Notes: generated from the sequence alone by a model not told the origin. DNA of 64,000 bases from GCA-2708415 sp964353185 (GCA_964353185.1 CAYGUV010000008.1:37590-101589); one strand, 5' to 3'; positions 26,651 to 35,368 are shown, counted from the stretch's first letter. Program-made: numbers and translations.

Positions 26651-27694
26651 TTGAGTTCTTCAAAAACTAAAAAAGCCCCTGCAAAGAAGGCTTCTTCAAA
26701 ACCAAATACAAAAGCTGTTTCAAATACAATGCCCAATCCATCTTTAGAAGAGATGAAGAAGCTTTATGAAGAAATGCTATTAATCCGTCGTTTCGAAGAA
26801 AAAGCGGGTCAGCTCTATGGTATGGGTCTAATTGGTGGTTTCTGTCATCTTTATATTGGTCAAGAAGCGGTCGTAACAGGCATTCAATCTGTTCAAGAAG
26901 AAGTGGACACGGTTGTAACAACCTATCGCGACCACGGCCACATGTTGGCCAAAGGGATGGATCCTAAAGGTGTGATGGCCGAACTTACGGGGCGTGAAGG
27001 GGGGTATTCACGCGGTAAAGGTGGATCAATGCATATGTTCTCCCAAGAAAAAGGATTTTTTGGCGGCCACGGAATTGTTGGGGCGTCAACTGCTATTGGC
27101 ACGGGCTTAGGATTTTCGCATCAATATAAAGGTGATGGCGGCGTTGCAATTGCTTATATGGGTGATGGGTCAGCCAACCAAGGGCAGGTAGCGGAATGTT
27201 ATAACATGGCCGCCCTTTGGAAATTGCCAGTGCTTTATGTGATTGAGAATAATAAATACGGCATGGGAACATCGGCGGCACGTCATGCAGCGGGGCAGCT
27301 TTATGCCCGTGGTCAGGGGTATGGGATACCTGGTGAGCAAGTCGATGGAATGGATGTGTTTGCGGTGCAGGCCGCTGCGCGTCAGGCACTTGACTATGTG
27401 CGTGATGGGAACGGGCCTTACATTTTAGAAGTAATGACTTATCGTTTCCGTGGGCATTCAATGTCCGATCCTGCAAAATATCGTACGAAGGATGAGGTCG
27501 ATGGCCAAAAAGATAATGACCCGATTGTGAAGTTGAAAGCGATGATTTTAGAAGGAGGTAAGGTTTCAGAAGACGAGTTAAAACAAATTGATAAGGAAAT
27601 CAAAGCACGTATTAAAGACGCCGCAGAATTCGCAGAAGAATCACCAGAATTACCGCCAGAAGACCTCTGGACGGATGTCTTGGTGGAGGTTTAA
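26651..27694 (+). CDS. pdhA: Pyruvate dehydrogenase E1 alpha subunit
   Basis: Thiamine-diphosphate-dependent decarboxylase subunit of pyruvate dehydrogenase. TTG at 26651 is the likely start because AGAGGAG (26636-26642) lies eight bases upstream; the GTG at 26642 overlaps that site. This gives 347 residues with a lysine/alanine/serine-rich N-terminal tail. The TPP/Mg motif begins GDGSANQG and continues to NNKYGMGT, and the phosphorylation-loop-like region YRFRGHSMSDPAKYR is conserved. It heads an operon with pdhB, pdhC and lpd. Confidence 0.95.
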   Translation: MSSSKTKKAPAKKASSKPNTKAVSNTMPNPSLEEMKKLYEEMLLIRRFEEKAGQLYGMGLIGGFCHLYIGQEAVVTGIQSVQEEVDTVVTTYRDHGHMLAKGMDPKGVMAELTGREGGYSRGKGGSMHMFSQEKGFFGGHGIVGASTAIGTGLGFSHQYKGDGGVAIAYMGDGSANQGQVAECYNMAALWKLPVLYVIENNKYGMGTSAARHAAGQLYARGQGYGIPGEQVDGMDVFAVQAAARQALDYVRDGNGPYILEVMTYRFRGHSMSDPAKYRTKDEVDGQKDNDPIVKLKAMILEGGKVSEDELKQIDKEIKARIKDAAEFAEESPELPPEDLWTDVLVEV

Positions 27695-28248
27695 TGGTTA
27701 GAGATTATATATGTTCAAAAACTGAAAGGGGTCTTGGGCAACTTGATGTAATAGACGCAATAATGGCTTTAACATTTTTGGAACATATATTTGATCTTAG
27801 CGGGGATAAATTTATGGCCGAAGATATTGGCCGTTTTGTTGTTTTTGATAATGCTTCAGATAAAAGGATACTGCACGTTCGTGAGGTTTATATTGATGAG
27901 AATAAGTTACAATTTGCGGGGCTAGCCAAAAGTCATCCAAAATATTCGTTAGAAGGGTTAAAAAAAGATTTAGAAAAAATTGATAGTTTTAACAAAACCG
28001 TAAATTCATATTTAACTGTAAATATAGAAACTCAAGAAGAAATAAAAATGTTAACGGCTAAAGCTTTAGAATTGGACGGGTTTAAAATACCCCGCAGTCA
28101 GTATGCTGTTGAATTAGACGAAGATATAATTGCATTAAAAGAAGTAGACATTATGAAGGTTTCAAAAGAATCAAAAGGAAAAGATAGCATTGATATTAAA
28201 ACAAATTTTGGTCTTACGGTTGAAATGCGTTTGATAGATAATAATTGA
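27694..28248 (+). CDS. Unknown 184-residue protein inserted between pdhA and pdhB
   Basis: The start codon shares one base with the pdhA stop (TAATG), so it is translationally coupled. The protein is soluble, acidic and mixed alpha/beta, with no signal peptide, membrane segment or motif I recognise. Its DNA is visibly richer in A and T than pdhA or pdhB. pdhA and pdhB are normally adjacent, so this looks like a lineage-specific insertion. A role with the pyruvate dehydrogenase complex is possible only by position. Confidence 0.7.
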   Translation: MVRDYICSKTERGLGQLDVIDAIMALTFLEHIFDLSGDKFMAEDIGRFVVFDNASDKRILHVREVYIDENKLQFAGLAKSHPKYSLEGLKKDLEKIDSFNKTVNSYLTVNIETQEEIKMLTAKALELDGFKIPRSQYAVELDEDIIALKEVDIMKVSKESKGKDSIDIKTNFGLTVEMRLIDNN

Positions 28249-28271
28249 AATGAAAGTTTAAGGTTTAAGAA

Positions 28272-29723
28272 ATGACAATAAATGTATTAATGCCGGCGTT
28301 GTCGCCAACAATGACCGAAGGAAACTTGGCCAAGTGGGTTAAGAAAGAGGGCGATTCCGTTGAATCTGGTGAGGTGATTGCCGAGATTGAAACAGATAAG
28401 GCCACGATGGAGGTCGAAGCCGTCGATGATGGGGTGATTGGAAAAATACTAGTCGCGCAAGGCACGGAAAATGTTGCCGTGAATACACCAATTGCGGTGT
28501 TGTTGGAAGAGGGCGAAAGCGCCGATGATATAGGTGATGTATCTTCTGCTAATACTGTCATTCCGACAGAGCAGAGCGACGAGGAATCTGCTTCTGATAA
28601 TAAGATTTCTCCCGTTGGTCGAAATGACAATATAACAGCGCAACCAACAGGCGCAGATATTGATAATCGTGATATTCTTTATGCACAGGGCGTTGTGATT
28701 GAGCCGCCAGCATTTGATGAAGCACCATTTTTCGAAAATACAGAAACGCAGACTGTACGTGTTGCCCTTCGTGATGCGATGGCCGAAGAAATGCGTTTGC
28801 ATGATGATGTTTACGTTATGGGTGAAGAAGTAGCGGAATATAATGGCGCGTATAAAGTGACTGAAAATCTTTTGGATGAATTTGGCGCGAAACGTGTGAT
28901 TGATACACCAATTACTGAACATGGATTTGCAGGTCTGGCCGTTGGGTCTGCTTTTAATGGTTTGCGCCCAATTGTTGAATTTATGACCTTTAACTTCGCG
29001 ATGCAGGCGATTGACCATATTATTAACTCTGCCGCCAAAACGCTGTATATGGCGGGTGGTCAGTTGGGTTGTCCAATCGTCTTTCGTGGGCCAAATGGTG
29101 CGGCAAGCCGTGTGGGTGCGCAACACTCGCAATGTTATGCGTCATGGTATGCGCATGTGCCTGGGCTAAAAGTTGTTTCCCCATGGAGTGCGGCAGATGC
29201 GAAAGGCTTGCTAAAAGCGGCTATACGTGACCCGAACCCCGTTATTTTCTTAGAAAATGAATTGATGTACGGGCAAAGTTTTGAAGTGCCAACAGACCCA
29301 GATTATGTATTGCCAATTGGACGCGCAAAGATTGAGCGTGAAGGAAGCGATGTCACGATTGTCGCGTTTTCTATAATGGTTGGAAAAGCGTTAGAGGCCG
29401 CAGAGAAATTAGCGGAACAAGGTATTGATGCGGAAGTTATTAACTTACGTACGATACGACCGCTTGACCGTTGGACAATTCTTGAAAGCGTTAAAAAGAC
29501 TAACCGCATTGTATCTTGTGAAGAAGGGTTCCCTTTCTCTGGCATTGGTGCAGAAATTGCGGCGTTGGTTGGCGAGCATGCATTTGATTATTTAGATGCG
29601 CCGCTTAAACGTATTCATGCGGCCGATGTGCCATTGCCCTATGCGGCGGGTTTAGAAAAGCTGGCCTTACCACAAACAGAACAAATTATTAAAGCGGCAA
29701 AGGAAGTCTGTTATGCCGATTAA
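28272..29723 (+). CDS. pdhB: Pyruvate dehydrogenase E1 beta subunit with N-terminal lipoyl domain
   Basis: A 483-residue protein. Residues 1-80 are a lipoyl domain with the lipoylated lysine K43 in EIETDKATMEV. A linker follows, of which residues about 95-119 are encoded by the 74-bp palindromic repeat. The E1 beta transketolase domain runs from about 148 to 483 (VALRDAMAEEM, PITEHGFAGLAVG, RGPNGAASRVGAQHSQ). Lipoyl-bearing PdhB is known from alphaproteobacteria. It overlaps pdhC by 11 bases. The in-frame repeat lengthens the linker without stop codons. Confidence 0.95.
   Translation: MTINVLMPALSPTMTEGNLAKWVKKEGDSVESGEVIAEIETDKATMEVEAVDDGVIGKILVAQGTENVAVNTPIAVLLEEGESADDIGDVSSANTVIPTEQSDEESASDNKISPVGRNDNITAQPTGADIDNRDILYAQGVVIEPPAFDEAPFFENTETQTVRVALRDAMAEEMRLHDDVYVMGEEVAEYNGAYKVTENLLDEFGAKRVIDTPITEHGFAGLAVGSAFNGLRPIVEFMTFNFAMQAIDHIINSAAKTLYMAGGQLGCPIVFRGPNGAASRVGAQHSQCYASWYAHVPGLKVVSPWSAADAKGLLKAAIRDPNPVIFLENELMYGQSFEVPTDPDYVLPIGRAKIEREGSDVTIVAFSIMVGKALEAAEKLAEQGIDAEVINLRTIRPLDRWTILESVKKTNRIVSCEEGFPFSGIGAEIAALVGEHAFDYLDAPLKRIHAADVPLPYAAGLEKLALPQTEQIIKAAKEVCYAD
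28556..28629 (+). repeat. 74-bp palindromic repeat inside pdhB
   Basis: Starts TGTCATTCCGAC and ends GTCGAAATGACA, which are inverses of each other apart from one base. An inner pair, GAGGAATCT and AGATTTCTC, is likewise one mismatch from a perfect inverse, so the whole unit can form a long hairpin. It matches the pdhC copy at 69 of 74 positions, and its last 27 bases match the left end of the GIY-YIG element exactly in reverse. It encodes about 25 polar linker residues (TVIPTEQ to GRND). Confidence 0.85.
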
Positions 29724-31005
29724 AGTTTTAATGCCTGCCTTATCGCCGACTATGACCGAAGGAAATTTGGCTGTTTGGCACAAAGCTGAGGGCGACATGG
29801 TTGAATCAGGTGAAGTCATTGCCGAAATTGAAACCGATAAAGCAACCATGGAAGTGGAAGCGGTTGACGAAGGCATAATGGGTAAAATTTTTGTAAAAGC
29901 GGGCACTGACAATGTAAAAGTAAACGAGATGATTGCTGTTTTACTTGAAGAAGGTGAAACGCAGGATGATCTAAAAAATATGACTGTCATTCCGACAGAG
30001 CAAAGCAACGAGGAATCTTCTTCGGATAATCAGATTTCTCCCGTTGGTCGAAATGACAATAATGCTAAAGAAGAAAAGGTGAAGACTATGCCTGTATCAA
30101 CAACATCAAATTTGGGTGATCGAATTTTTGTGTCGCCTTTGGCACGCCGTATTGCGAATGATAAAGGTGTTAATTTATCCACATTAAAGGGGACTGGCCC
30201 ACGCGGGCGTATTGTCAAGTCAGATGTGGAAGGCGCGAATCTATCAACAAACGCTCCACAGGTTTCTGCACAGTCAAAACCGCAACCAACAGGTGACCAA
30301 CAAATCAATGAATTTGGCATGATCTACACGGCCATTCCAAATAACAACATCAAAAAAATTACAGCCAAACGTTTACAAGAATCAAAACAGACTGTGCCGC
30401 ATTTTTATTTAACGGTTGAATGTCAGATTGATGAATTAATGCGAACACGTAAAATTATGAATGAACAGGCAAATGGCGAATACAAGCTGTCTGTCAATGA
30501 TTTCGTGGTTAAGGCGTGTGCAAATGCGTTAAAGGCATATCCTGCGGCCAATGTGTCGTGGACTGATGAGGCCGTATTACAGTTCGTGCATTCAGATATT
30601 TCCGTAGCGGTATCAACGCCAAATGGTTTGATGACCCCAATTGTGAAACAAGCGGAAACAAAAGGTTTGAAAGATATCTCAGCAGAGGTTAAAGATTTGG
30701 CTGGACGTGCACGAGATGGTAAGTTAAAGCCAGAAGAATTTATGGGTGGAACGTTTACTGTTTCAAACCTTGGGATGTTTGGTATTAAGGAATTTGGGGC
30801 GATTATTAACCCGCCACAATCATGTATTTTGGCTGTGGGGGCTGGCGAGAAGAAGCCTTATGTTTCTGGCGATGAAGTTAAGATCGGCACATTTATGAGC
30901 TGTACGCTTTCTGTGGATCATCGATCGGTTGATGGATCTGTTGGGGCAGAATTCTTAAAGATTTTAAAAACCTATATTGAAAACCCAGCAGCAATGTTGC
31001 TTTAA
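29713..31005 (+). CDS. pdhC: Dihydrolipoamide acetyltransferase (E2) of pyruvate dehydrogenase
   Basis: A 430-residue core component of the complex. It has one lipoyl domain (residues 1-80, K43), a linker containing the second palindromic repeat (residues about 91-116), and a peripheral-subunit-binding domain near 137-172 (VSPLARRIANDKGVNL). The acetyltransferase domain from about 205 has its catalytic motif in VDHRSVDGSVGA. Frame and length are otherwise normal. It overlaps pdhB by 11 bases and is followed by two small lipoprotein genes before lpd. Confidence 0.96.
   Translation: MPIKVLMPALSPTMTEGNLAVWHKAEGDMVESGEVIAEIETDKATMEVEAVDEGIMGKIFVKAGTDNVKVNEMIAVLLEEGETQDDLKNMTVIPTEQSNEESSSDNQISPVGRNDNNAKEEKVKTMPVSTTSNLGDRIFVSPLARRIANDKGVNLSTLKGTGPRGRIVKSDVEGANLSTNAPQVSAQSKPQPTGDQQINEFGMIYTAIPNNNIKKITAKRLQESKQTVPHFYLTVECQIDELMRTRKIMNEQANGEYKLSVNDFVVKACANALKAYPAANVSWTDEAVLQFVHSDISVAVSTPNGLMTPIVKQAETKGLKDISAEVKDLAGRARDGKLKPEEFMGGTFTVSNLGMFGIKEFGAIINPPQSCILAVGAGEKKPYVSGDEVKIGTFMSCTLSVDHRSVDGSVGAEFLKILKTYIENPAAMLL
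29985..30058 (+). repeat. 74-bp palindromic repeat inside pdhC
   Basis: Same length, orientation, reading frame and position relative to the lipoyl domain as the pdhB copy, with five base differences. The surrounding lipoyl-domain DNA of the two genes differs at many silent sites, so the repeats are more alike than their hosts. This suggests separate recent insertion or gene conversion and not just descent from a shared duplicated domain. Confidence 0.85.
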
Positions 31006-31018
31006 GAAAGGGTGTATT

Positions 31019-31198
31019 ATGAAATTATTTCTTGTTTGCCTGTCGGTTTTGATCGTTTCAGCATGTAATTACGAACTTGCTGAAAAAAAACAACCTCGTG
31101 AGGTGCCTAAACCATATGTTGAACGCGAAGTGCTTTCCCATCAAGGGGGGGCGTTTAATTCGTGTCCACCAGACCATCGTGCCAAAGGCCGGTGTTAA
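31019..31198 (+). CDS. Small lipoprotein with C-terminal CPP...KGRC motif (copy 1)
   Basis: A 59-residue protein. The start at 31019 gives a short signal with a lipobox (LIVSAC); a longer frame overlapping pdhC is unlikely. The mature part is short, charged and ends in SCPPDHRAKGRC. The next gene ends in a nearly identical motif, so the pair shares a conserved C-terminus whose two cysteines may form a disulfide. Function unknown. It lies in the pdh operon between pdhC and lpd. Confidence 0.75.
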   Translation: MKLFLVCLSVLIVSACNYELAEKKQPREVPKPYVEREVLSHQGGAFNSCPPDHRAKGRC

Positions 31199-31243
31199 CA
31201 AACAAATCATTAATTTAACTACTAACTAAAAAGGAAAATAAAT

Positions 31244-31426
31244 ATGAAAACATCACTTTTAATTCTAGTTGCTATTGTAGCAATGCCTATGTTATCTGCG
31301 TGCCAAGCAACTGCAAGAGGCGATGATGGGTACGTAAGTGTCGGTACAAATGATGGCTATTACCGCAGTAATAATAATGATGGATATTTCTGCCCTCCTG
31401 GTCAGGCTAAAAAAGGACGTTGTTAA
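31244..31426 (+). CDS. Small lipoprotein with C-terminal CPP...KGRC motif (copy 2)
   Basis: A 60-residue protein with a good Shine-Dalgarno (AAAAGGA), a signal peptide and a lipobox (MLSAC at residue 20). The mature part contains NDGYYRSNNNDGYF repeats and ends FCPPGQAKKGRC, like the preceding lipoprotein. The two are otherwise different, so they share a C-terminal motif more than a whole-gene duplication. It stops 6 bases before lpd. Confidence 0.77.
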   Translation: MKTSLLILVAIVAMPMLSACQATARGDDGYVSVGTNDGYYRSNNNDGYFCPPGQAKKGRC

Positions 31427-31432
31427 TCCCTT

Positions 31433-32836
31433 ATGAGTGATACTAATTTTGATGTAATTGTTATTGGTGGTGGCCCCGGCGGATACGTCGCGGCTATACG
31501 TGCGGCACAATTGGGCATGAAGGCTTGCGTTGTTGAAGCCAATCACCTAGGCGGTATCTGTTTGAATTGGGGATGTATCCCAACAAAGGCATTATTACGG
31601 TCTAGTGAGATACATCATTTGTTGAATCACGCAAGTGATTTTGGCTTTACTGTCAAAGAGTTCTCATTTGATATTAAGAAAGTGGTTGAACGCTCTCGCG
31701 GTGTTGCAAAACAGCTTTCTGGTGGTATTGGGCATTTGCTGAAGAAGAACAAAGTTCAAGTTTTTGATGGTTTTGGAAAGCTTGAGGGTAAAGGCAAGGT
31801 ATCTGTCTCAAAAGAGAATAAGAAAATTGCTGATTTAAGCGGTAAGCATATTATTATTGCGACAGGCGCACGCGCACGCGCACTTCCGGGCTTGGAAGCG
31901 GATGGAAAGCTTATTTGGACATATCGTGAGGCGATGGTGCCAGAAAAGATGCCAAAATCACTTTTAGTCGTTGGATCTGGGGCAATTGGTATCGAATTTG
32001 CGAGCTTTTACCGCAATATGGGTGCAGAAGTGACCGTTGTAGAGATAATGGACCGCGTTTTGCCTGTTGAAGATGCCGAAATATCAAAAATGGCCGAAAA
32101 ATCGTTTAAAAAGCAGGGCATGAATATCATGACGGGCGCAAAAACGACAAAATTTGAAAAAGGCAAAGACAATGTCACCGTCCATGTTGAAAAAGGCGGT
32201 AAAGTTGAAAAAATTACGGTTGATCGCGTAATTATGGCGGTGGGAATCGTCGCAAATACCGAAAATATTGGTCTTGAAAATGTAAAAGGCGTCAAACTTG
32301 ACCGCGGGCATATTGAAACCGATGGGTATATGCGTACTGGTGAAGTAGGCGTTTATGCCATTGGTGATGTTTGTGGTGCCCCTTGGCTTGCGCATAAGGC
32401 GTCCCATGAAGGTGTAATTTGTATTGAAAAAATTGCGGGTAAGAAAGATGTTCACCCAATTATCAAAACAAATATTCCTGGGTGTACGTATTGTATGCCG
32501 CAAGTGGCCAGTGTTGGTTTAACCGAAGAGGCAGCAAAAGCCGCAGGACATAAGTTCAAAGTGGGGCGTTTTCCATTTCAAGGGAACGGTAAAGCGATTG
32601 CCTTGGGAGAGCCTGAAGGAATGGTCAAAACCATTTTTGATGAGAAAACGGGTGAATTATTGGGCGCGCATATGATTGGCGCGGAAGTTACCGAAATGAT
32701 CCAAGGCTATGTTATTGGTAAAACAGCCGAATTGGTTGAGGCGGATTACATGCATACTATTTTCCCCCATCCGACTTTGTCCGAAATGATGCATGAAAGT
32801 GTGTTGGATGCGTACGATCAAGTTATTCACTTCTAA
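31433..32836 (+). CDS. lpd: Dihydrolipoamide dehydrogenase (E3)
   Basis: A 467-residue flavoprotein that reoxidises dihydrolipoamide of the pyruvate dehydrogenase complex with NAD. It has the FAD-binding GGGPGGYVAAIRAAQLG, the redox pair C43/C48 in GGICLNWGCIPTKALL, the NAD-binding VVGSGAIGIEFASF and the active-site HTIFPHPTLSEMMHE. It completes the pdhABC cluster. It has no fused lipoyl domain, unlike E3 in some other bacteria. Confidence 0.97.
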   Translation: MSDTNFDVIVIGGGPGGYVAAIRAAQLGMKACVVEANHLGGICLNWGCIPTKALLRSSEIHHLLNHASDFGFTVKEFSFDIKKVVERSRGVAKQLSGGIGHLLKKNKVQVFDGFGKLEGKGKVSVSKENKKIADLSGKHIIIATGARARALPGLEADGKLIWTYREAMVPEKMPKSLLVVGSGAIGIEFASFYRNMGAEVTVVEIMDRVLPVEDAEISKMAEKSFKKQGMNIMTGAKTTKFEKGKDNVTVHVEKGGKVEKITVDRVIMAVGIVANTENIGLENVKGVKLDRGHIETDGYMRTGEVGVYAIGDVCGAPWLAHKASHEGVICIEKIAGKKDVHPIIKTNIPGCTYCMPQVASVGLTEEAAKAAGHKFKVGRFPFQGNGKAIALGEPEGMVKTIFDEKTGELLGAHMIGAEVTEMIQGYVIGKTAELVEADYMHTIFPHPTLSEMMHESVLDAYDQVIHF

Positions 32837-32873
32837 ATTGATTTTTACATAAAATTTTGATATATTTGTATCT

Positions 32874-33248
32874 ATGTTTGATGAAAATACTATAGATCAT
32901 GTTGAATCTGGCGCAGCTAGTTTTTTAAATGATTTTTTAAAAGAAACCTCTCCTATTGAAGGTGAAGATTTAAGATTGTGGGAAGGTGTAGCTCAATTAG
33001 AAATTCAACAAACCACATATGGTTTTGAATTGGTTACTCTTAGAGCAATTAACCCTTTTCAAGGTGATGGTGTGAAAGCACTGGAATTTGTTAAAGGATT
33101 AGCAAAAAGACACGCAGATATAGTATATGCGGAGACCTATCCAATTGACGATACTGGGATACAAGAACCCCAAAAATTAAGGGACTGGTATATAAATCAC
33201 GGAGGAACTCCTGAAGGTAATGGTGTAATTTTTAACTATACCAAGTAA
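32874..33248 (+). CDS. Small protein resembling half of a GNAT fold
   Basis: A 124-residue soluble protein. The segment VTLRAINPFQGDGVKALEFVKGLAKRH, followed by PIDDTGIQEPQKLRDWYINHGG, resembles the CoA-binding and C-terminal parts of small phage-type GNAT proteins. However, the usual Q/R-x-x-G-x-G/A loop is only partly kept (FQGDGV). I regard the similarity as suggestive. It has its own start 37 bases after lpd and higher A/T content than the genes around it. Function unknown. Confidence 0.6.
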   Translation: MFDENTIDHVESGAASFLNDFLKETSPIEGEDLRLWEGVAQLEIQQTTYGFELVTLRAINPFQGDGVKALEFVKGLAKRHADIVYAETYPIDDTGIQEPQKLRDWYINHGGTPEGNGVIFNYTK

Positions 33249-33317
33249 AACTTAAATTAGACACGAAATGGAACGAAGTCTTTGTTCATACGTATTCCTT
33301 AAAAGGAATAATAAATC

Positions 33318-34351
33318 ATGGCATTTGTAGAAAAATTAGTGGGGCCGGATGAAAATTTGGTCGGCGTTGCACGGTTGCATTGGATATATATCATCCGCGG
33401 TCTGTTATGGTTTATCGCTATAACTTTTACAGGCGGTTTGATTCAGACGCTTATTGCTATGTACGCGCCCATTATTATGGGGGCGGGAAATTTTATCTTG
33501 GGCCTCAGTGTTGCTGCGGGTCTTTATATGTTGATTTTATATATCGGCAAAATGCTGTTCACTGAACTGGGATTAACTACAGAACGACTAATCTACAAAC
33601 GAGGGTTGATATTTGTAGATGTTCGTGAGGTTGATCTAGAAGAAATTAAATCAGAAAGCATTGATAATGGTGTTTTGGGCCGATTGTTGAATTATGGCTA
33701 TTTGGATTTAGATGCCCGTTTTATTGAGGATATGGATTTACCAGCCATTACAGNNNNNNNNNNNNNNNNNNNNNNNNNNNNNNNNNNNNNNNNNNNNNNN
33801 NNNNNNNNNNNNNNNNNNNNNNNNNNNNNNNNNNNNNNNNNNNNNNNNNNNNNTATTTGGATTTAGATGCCCGTTTTATTGAGGATATGGATTTACCAGC
33901 CATTACAGACCCTTATAGATTTGTCAAAGCGATGAATGCGGTCCGCTCCCAAATTAAAGATGATAACATGCGCGTTGTTTTAGACGATGGAGGCGCAGGG
34001 GCTGTTAAGGCTTCTGAGGCCATCGAAAAACATAAAGAGGAACGCGATGTTAAAAACAAAAAGACCCCACGAGGAAAAAAGAAAAAAACAAAATTAGAGG
34101 ATGATCAATTTGACACAATGTCGAGTAATTCAGCAGAAAACTATGAGGAGATAAAAGAAGAACTTGTTGATCCTGAAGTTTTCAAGGCATCAACATCCGA
34201 CAAAGAACATGATACTGATAATAAACAGAAAAACACAAAAAATGATAAGGCTGTAAAATTTCAAGATAACCCAGAACAACGTAAAAAAGATTTAAGTGAT
34301 ATGGTTCATGATGATTTCGAGGAGGCGGAAGAGCCTAAAAAAAATAAATAA
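33318..34351 (+). CDS. PH-domain (bPH2/DUF304) membrane protein, split by assembly gap
   Basis: The N-terminal part has two membrane helices (residues about 25-50 and 58-78), then a bacterial PH domain (LTTERLIYKRGLIF, VREVDLEEIKSESID) of the YdbS-like group. A run of 100 N (33754-33853) interrupts it. The same 55 bases precede and follow the N run; joining them gives one intact frame of 292 residues ending at 34351. The C-terminal 130 residues are very charged and low-complexity, probably disordered. The gap, not mutation, breaks the frame. Confidence 0.82.
33699..33908. other. Scaffold gap flanked by an identical 55-bp contig overlap
   Basis: Exactly 100 N at 33754-33853 is a placeholder length. 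Bases 33699-33753 and 33854-33908 are identical. This is what is seen when a scaffolder fails to merge two contigs that overlap by one k-mer, so the real genome probably has this 55-bp segment once and no missing sequence. Confidence 0.9.
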
Positions 34352-34408
34352 TAGCGATAAAAATCACTTTTTTACTGCAATTATACTTAAAAATAGGTAT
34401 GAAAAACT

Positions 34409-35368
34409 ATGACCTACAATACCGAATTATTAGATCGCGCGAAACGCCACCCTGAAAAGCAAAAAAATGCCGACCGTCCAATGGGGAAAAAGCCCTCATG
34501 GATACGCGTAAGGGCAGGGCAGGGTGCGACCTATAAAGAGACGCTTGATACTGTAAAAGGCCTTGGCTTGACTACCGTTTGTGAAGAGGCGGGCTGCCCC
34601 AATATTGGTGAGTGTTGGGATAAAAAACATGCCACCTTCATGATTATGGGAGAGGTTTGTACGCGGGCCTGTTCGTTTTGTAATGTTGCAACGGGTAAGC
34701 CGGATGAGTTGGACAAGTATGAGCCGCTTAAGGTTGGAGTTGCGGTTGAGAAAATGGGGTTAAACCACGTTGTGGTGACATCGGTTGATCGTGATGATTT
34801 AAAAGATAGTGGGGCAAAGCATTTTGTAAAAACCATTGAGGCAATAAGATTTAAAGCGCCCAATACAACCATTGAAATTTTACCCGGTGATTTCCGAGGG
34901 AAAATTGGCGATATTGATGATGTTGCCAAAGCGCGCCCAGACGTATTTAACCATAATTTGGAAACAGTGCCGCGCTTATACCCAACAATTCGCCCAGGGG
35001 CGCGATATTTCAGATCATTGCGCTTGTTACAACGCGTGAAAGAAGTAGATCCTACGATTTTTACCAAATCAGGTTTAATGGTGGGATTGGGTGAAACGCG
35101 TGAGGAAATTGCACAAGTTATGGACGATATGCGCGCCGCCGATATTGATTTTATTACGATTGGTCAATATTTACAGCCAACACCAAAACATGCGGCTGTT
35201 GAGTATTTCTGGACACCAGAAGAATTCGAAGGGTTAGAAAAAATGGCGCGGGCAAAAGGTTTTTTGATGGCATCATGTACACCGCTCACACGCTCTAGCT
35301 ATCATGCTGGTGATGATTTTGCGAAGTTGCGTAAGGCACGCGAAGAAAAGCTTGCGAAAAGCGCCTAA
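34409..35368 (+). CDS. lipA: Lipoyl synthase LipA
   Basis: A 319-residue radical-SAM enzyme that inserts two sulfurs into the octanoyl chain bound to lipoyl domains, including those of PdhB and PdhC encoded nearby. The auxiliary-cluster cysteines C58, C63 and C69 are in CEEAGCPNIGEC; the radical-SAM cysteines C84, C88 and C91 are in CTRACSFC. The C-terminal RSSYHAGD is also conserved. Its stop overlaps the next start by one base (TAATG). Confidence 0.97.
   Translation: MTYNTELLDRAKRHPEKQKNADRPMGKKPSWIRVRAGQGATYKETLDTVKGLGLTTVCEEAGCPNIGECWDKKHATFMIMGEVCTRACSFCNVATGKPDELDKYEPLKVGVAVEKMGLNHVVVTSVDRDDLKDSGAKHFVKTIEAIRFKAPNTTIEILPGDFRGKIGDIDDVAKARPDVFNHNLETVPRLYPTIRPGARYFRSLRLLQRVKEVDPTIFTKSGLMVGLGETREEIAQVMDDMRAADIDFITIGQYLQPTPKHAAVEYFWTPEEFEGLEKMARAKGFLMASCTPLTRSSYHAGDDFAKLRKAREEKLAKSA

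Noticed and set aside
28449..29132. Long open frame of 227 codons antisense to pdhB
   Set aside because: Composition is odd for a protein (many H, R, C, F and T) and it is fully antisense to a conserved domain; it is an effect of codon usage on the real gene.
33699..33908. Genuine tandem duplication or frameshift in the PH-domain gene
   Set aside because: Identical 55-bp ends around exactly 100 N are better explained by unmerged contigs, and collapsing them restores the frame.
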